Source of the DNA: Myxococcales bacterium
Lineage (GTDB): Bacteria > Myxococcota_A > Polyangia > Polyangiales > Polyangiaceae
Length of the DNA: 64,000 nucleotides
Assembly: GCA_004193285.1 (NCBI GenBank)
Contig: SECP01000014.1
Coordinates: 97,176-161,175, forward strand
Reading direction: 5' to 3'
The notes beneath the pieces are model-generated. The model saw only the letters and a program-made list of their open reading frames with translations, had not been told where the DNA came from and ran no database searches. The translations under genes and the position numbers were made by a program. Shown piece after piece: positions 61,849 through 64,000 of this stretch. The number at the start of each line of letters is the position of its first letter. The stretch's first letter is position 1.

Positions 61849-63311
61849 GCCTGACAATCGCAGACGCACCGGTCGCGCCCCTCAAGGCCGGCGACGTGCT
61901 GGCTGGGAAATACCGCATCGAGCGGGTTCTGGGCGCCGGAGGCATGGGCGTCGTCGTCGCTGCGCGCCACCTGGACCTGGACGAGATGGTCGCGGTCAAA
62001 TTTCTTCATCAAGCGCCGCTAGGCGATGGTGAAGCGGCGGCCAGATTTCTGCGTGAAGCCCGCGCCGCGGTGAAAATCCGGAGTGAGCACGTGGCCCGCG
62101 TGATCGACGTGGGGCGCTTCGACCATGGCGCTCCGTACATCGTCATGGAGTACTTGCAAGTGGAGGACCTCGCCGCGCTCGTACAAAGTGGGCCGCTCGA
62201 GCAAGAGGACGCCGTGGACTACGTGCTGCAGGCGTGCGACGCGATGGTCGAGGCTCACTCGATAGGCATCGTTCACCGCGATCTGAAGCCGGCGAACTTG
62301 TTTTTGACTCGACGCCCAGACGCCAGTGCACTCATCAAAGTGCTGGATTTCGGGATCTCCAAGTTCGAGCCGACGGGCGCGCCGGAGGCCGCGATCACCA
62401 AGACGTCTGCGGTCATCGGCTCGCCCTACTACATGTCACCGGAGCAGCTGCGCTCTGCGAAAGAAGTGGATGAGCGCACCGACGTTTGGTCACTGGGCGT
62501 CATCCTGTTCGAGCTCCTTGCCGGCCAACCGCCGTTCCAGGGGGAGTCTTTGCCGGCGTTGCTCACCGCGATCGTCATGGCGGAGCCTGCGCCGCTACGA
62601 CGATTGCGGCCGAGCGTCACGCCCGGCCTAGAAGCAGTCGTGCTCCGCGCCTTGCAGAAGGATCGCGATGCACGCTACCTCAGCGTGGGCGAGCTTGCCG
62701 GCGCTTTGGCGGACTTTGCTCCCGCTCGTTCGCGCGCGCTGCTCGAGAAGATCTCGAAGGTAGCCGGCCTGCGGCCTTCGCTGCTTCCCGCCGCCGCGAG
62801 GCTCAGTGATCCGTCCGTGACACCCGCGGCCGCCATTCCCGGAACGATGACGGCAGGAACCTGGGCCAACACGGGGCAGGGCGAGGACAAGCCTCGTCGG
62901 CGCGGGCTCTGGCTGCTCGCCTCCCTGACGGCTGGTGGCGGTCTACTGGCACTGGCACTGGCCATGAGCCGGTGGTCGAGCGCTCCCGAAACGCCGAGCC
63001 CCCCGTCCTCGGCAGCCCTCCCCATCGCGGCGCAAGCTCTGGCCACCGCGCCAGCCGCACCTGCGCCCCCACCCGTGCCCGATGCCCCCGCCTCCGTGGC
63101 CACCGAAGCCGCGGACCCAGTGCCGCCATCGATTGCGCCATCCTCGAAGCCCATGCTGAGGCAGCCACAACGCGCAGTACGTCGGAGCGTCGTTGTGGGG
63201 GAGGGCGCACGGTCAATACCTGCCGTCGCTGCCCCGGAACCCGTCTCGACTGCGGCGCCGGTGCCCTCGGCCGGGCCAAAGAAGCGAAGCCTCGTCATCG
63301 AACTCAAGTAG
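61845..63311 (+). CDS. Membrane-anchored Hanks-type Ser/Thr kinase
   Basis: 488 residues, TTG start at 61845 overlapping the preceding stop. The kinase domain (about 20-285) has VLGAGGMGVVVAAR, VAVKF, HRDLKPANLFL, DFGISK and SPEQ in place of APE. A hydrophobic helix at about residues 350-368 (LWLLASLTAGGGLLALALAM) follows. The remaining 120 residues are Pro/Ala-rich and would be periplasmic, ending RSLVIELK. The PEGA-protein gene follows 20 bp downstream. Target proteins are unknown; the lipoprotein upstream may be its sensor partner, which is inference. Confidence 0.88.
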   Translation: MSLTIADAPVAPLKAGDVLAGKYRIERVLGAGGMGVVVAARHLDLDEMVAVKFLHQAPLGDGEAAARFLREARAAVKIRSEHVARVIDVGRFDHGAPYIVMEYLQVEDLAALVQSGPLEQEDAVDYVLQACDAMVEAHSIGIVHRDLKPANLFLTRRPDASALIKVLDFGISKFEPTGAPEAAITKTSAVIGSPYYMSPEQLRSAKEVDERTDVWSLGVILFELLAGQPPFQGESLPALLTAIVMAEPAPLRRLRPSVTPGLEAVVLRALQKDRDARYLSVGELAGALADFAPARSRALLEKISKVAGLRPSLLPAAARLSDPSVTPAAAIPGTMTAGTWANTGQGEDKPRRRGLWLLASLTAGGGLLALALAMSRWSSAPETPSPPSSAALPIAAQALATAPAAPAPPPVPDAPASVATEAADPVPPSIAPSSKPMLRQPQRAVRRSVVVGEGARSIPAVAAPEPVSTAAPVPSAGPKKRSLVIELK

Positions 63312-63330
63312 AAGCCGGTCCAGAAAGCTC

Positions 63331-63885
63331 ATGCTCACTCGTTTCATGTGTTTGGCGATCGCCGCGTTCGCTCTAACTACGGAGCTTGCCGTCGCCGAGA
63401 CCGCCAAGGGTACGGCGGTCGTCGCCGCTAACGCGCTGTCCGCGCCGCCGGCTCGTCCGCCGTCCCTCGCTAACTCGCTCAAAGGGGCTGCCAAAACCGA
63501 GTACGAGTCCGGGAAACTGCTCTACGAAGACGGGGATTTTTCCGGTGCGGCCCTGAAGTTTCAGCGCGCCTACGAGCTCTCCGGCGACGCGCGGCTCTTG
63601 TGGAATCGCGCGGCCGCAGAGAAGAACCTTCGCCACTACGCGCAAGTGCGCACGCTGGTGCGGCAGTATCTAGCAAAAGGTGGCCCGCTCGTTTCGGCCG
63701 ACGAACGCGCGGATGCGGAAGCGTTGATCGCCATGGTCCAGGCCTTCGTCAGCGAGGTGACGGTGAGAGTCGACCAGCCGGACGCCGACATCTCGATCGA
63801 CGGGCGCGCGGTCGGCAAGTCCCCGCTGCCGAACAGCATTTCTTTGGACCTGGGTGAGCACGAGGTGAGGGCCTCCAAAGCCTGA
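63331..63885 (+). pseudogene. Exported TPR/PEGA protein truncated by an IS element
   Basis: Signal peptide MLTRFMCLAIAAFALTTELAVA, then helices with the pattern AKTEYESGKLLYEDGDFSGAALKFQRAYEL (TPR-like). A PEGA domain then begins (EVTVRVDQPDADISIDGRAVGKSPLPNSISLDLGEHEVRASK). The stop TGA at 63883-63885 lies in the first bases of the adjoining IS3-like end. So the normal C-terminal half of the PEGA domain and whatever followed are lost. 184 residues remain; it could still be made as a truncated protein. Downstream partner of the kinase at 61845. Confidence 0.75.
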
Positions 63886-64000
63886 AAATCCCCCGGTTCC
63901 GTGGACACCCCAATTGGCGCGAGAATGCGCCGGGACTGGACCATGGACAAGAAGAAGCAGAAGCGAAGGAGGCGAGCGTTCTCGCCGGAGTTCAAAGCCG
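63883..64000 (+). mobile_element. IS3-family element, left end and start of OrfA (continues beyond window)
   Basis: TGAAAATCCCCCGGTTCCG, followed by TGGACACC, is typical of IS3-family inverted-repeat ends. An ATG at 63943 opens a frame MDKKKQKRRRRAFSPEFKA that runs off the right edge. It matches the first residues of IS3/IS911-type OrfA helix-turn-helix proteins. It is inserted in the PEGA-protein gene. The orientation is plus; the remainder (OrfB, right end) is outside. Confidence 0.8.

Overview
The window reads as chromosomal DNA of a myxobacterium (Myxococcota, probably Polyangia, in the Sorangium/Polyangiaceae range). The reasons are very high G+C in most genes, many exported lipoproteins with long Gly/Ser/Ala/Thr linkers after the lipobox, Hanks-type Ser/Thr kinases, an FHA-domain AAA+ regulator, ECF sigma/FecR pairs, and MJ0042-type zinc-ribbon/TPR proteins. 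This placement is inference; no rRNA is present.

Region 1 (0-23.5 kb) is mostly core-like. It holds secreted lipoproteins, tRNA-Arg(TCT), undecaprenyl diphosphate synthase, a CreBC-like two-component pair, a SixA-like phosphatase, an SspB adaptor that keeps the ClpX-docking tail, and a zinc-ribbon/TPR membrane protein coupled to the protease SppA. Further on are a ZIP/permease fusion, a CAP-domain lipoprotein, a CheY/soluble chemoreceptor pair, a SpoU methyltransferase, a glutathione peroxidase, two SDR proteins, an ECF sigma factor with a SnoaL-like tail, a methyltransferase and an MBL-fold lipoprotein.

Region 2 (23.8-29.7 kb) is an accessory scar. It starts at tRNA-Ser(GCT), whose last 17 bases recur 654 bp downstream like an attachment site. 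It holds a frameshifted DUF559 gene, an IS91-type transposase that lost its catalytic centre, two copies of a 105-bp repeat, a 50-bp tandem repeat, two exported-protein genes of lower G+C (one with two CxxCH motifs), a frameshifted ParE-like toxin gene and an IS3-family remnant abutting it.

Region 3 (29.7-50.4 kb) holds small redox and regulatory genes (thiol-disulfide protein with divergent HxlR regulator, TetR, DUF1971, GFA, GNAT), then an ECF sigma/FecR/outer-membrane operon. Next comes a four-gene export operon: a GH27-like protein with altered catalytic acids, DUF1592, DUF1552 and DUF1080. After a c-type-cytochrome-like lipoprotein and a luciferase-like oxidoreductase comes the most unusual locus. 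An FHA/AAA+ regulator without the sigma54-contact loop sits 3 bp upstream of a single protein that joins a Ser/Thr kinase, a globin and an alpha/beta-hydrolase fold lacking the nucleophilic serine.

Region 4 (50.4-64 kb) opens with nine copies of a 10-bp repeat and about ten copies of a 106-bp palindrome-bearing repeat, immediately upstream of the regulator/kinase operon. Then follow carbohydrate-binding/beta-helix and propeller-like lipoproteins, an alkaline-phosphatase-fold protein, an APH-type kinase and a lipoprotein/Ser-Thr kinase/PEGA operon. The last gene is cut by an IS3-family element that runs off the right edge.
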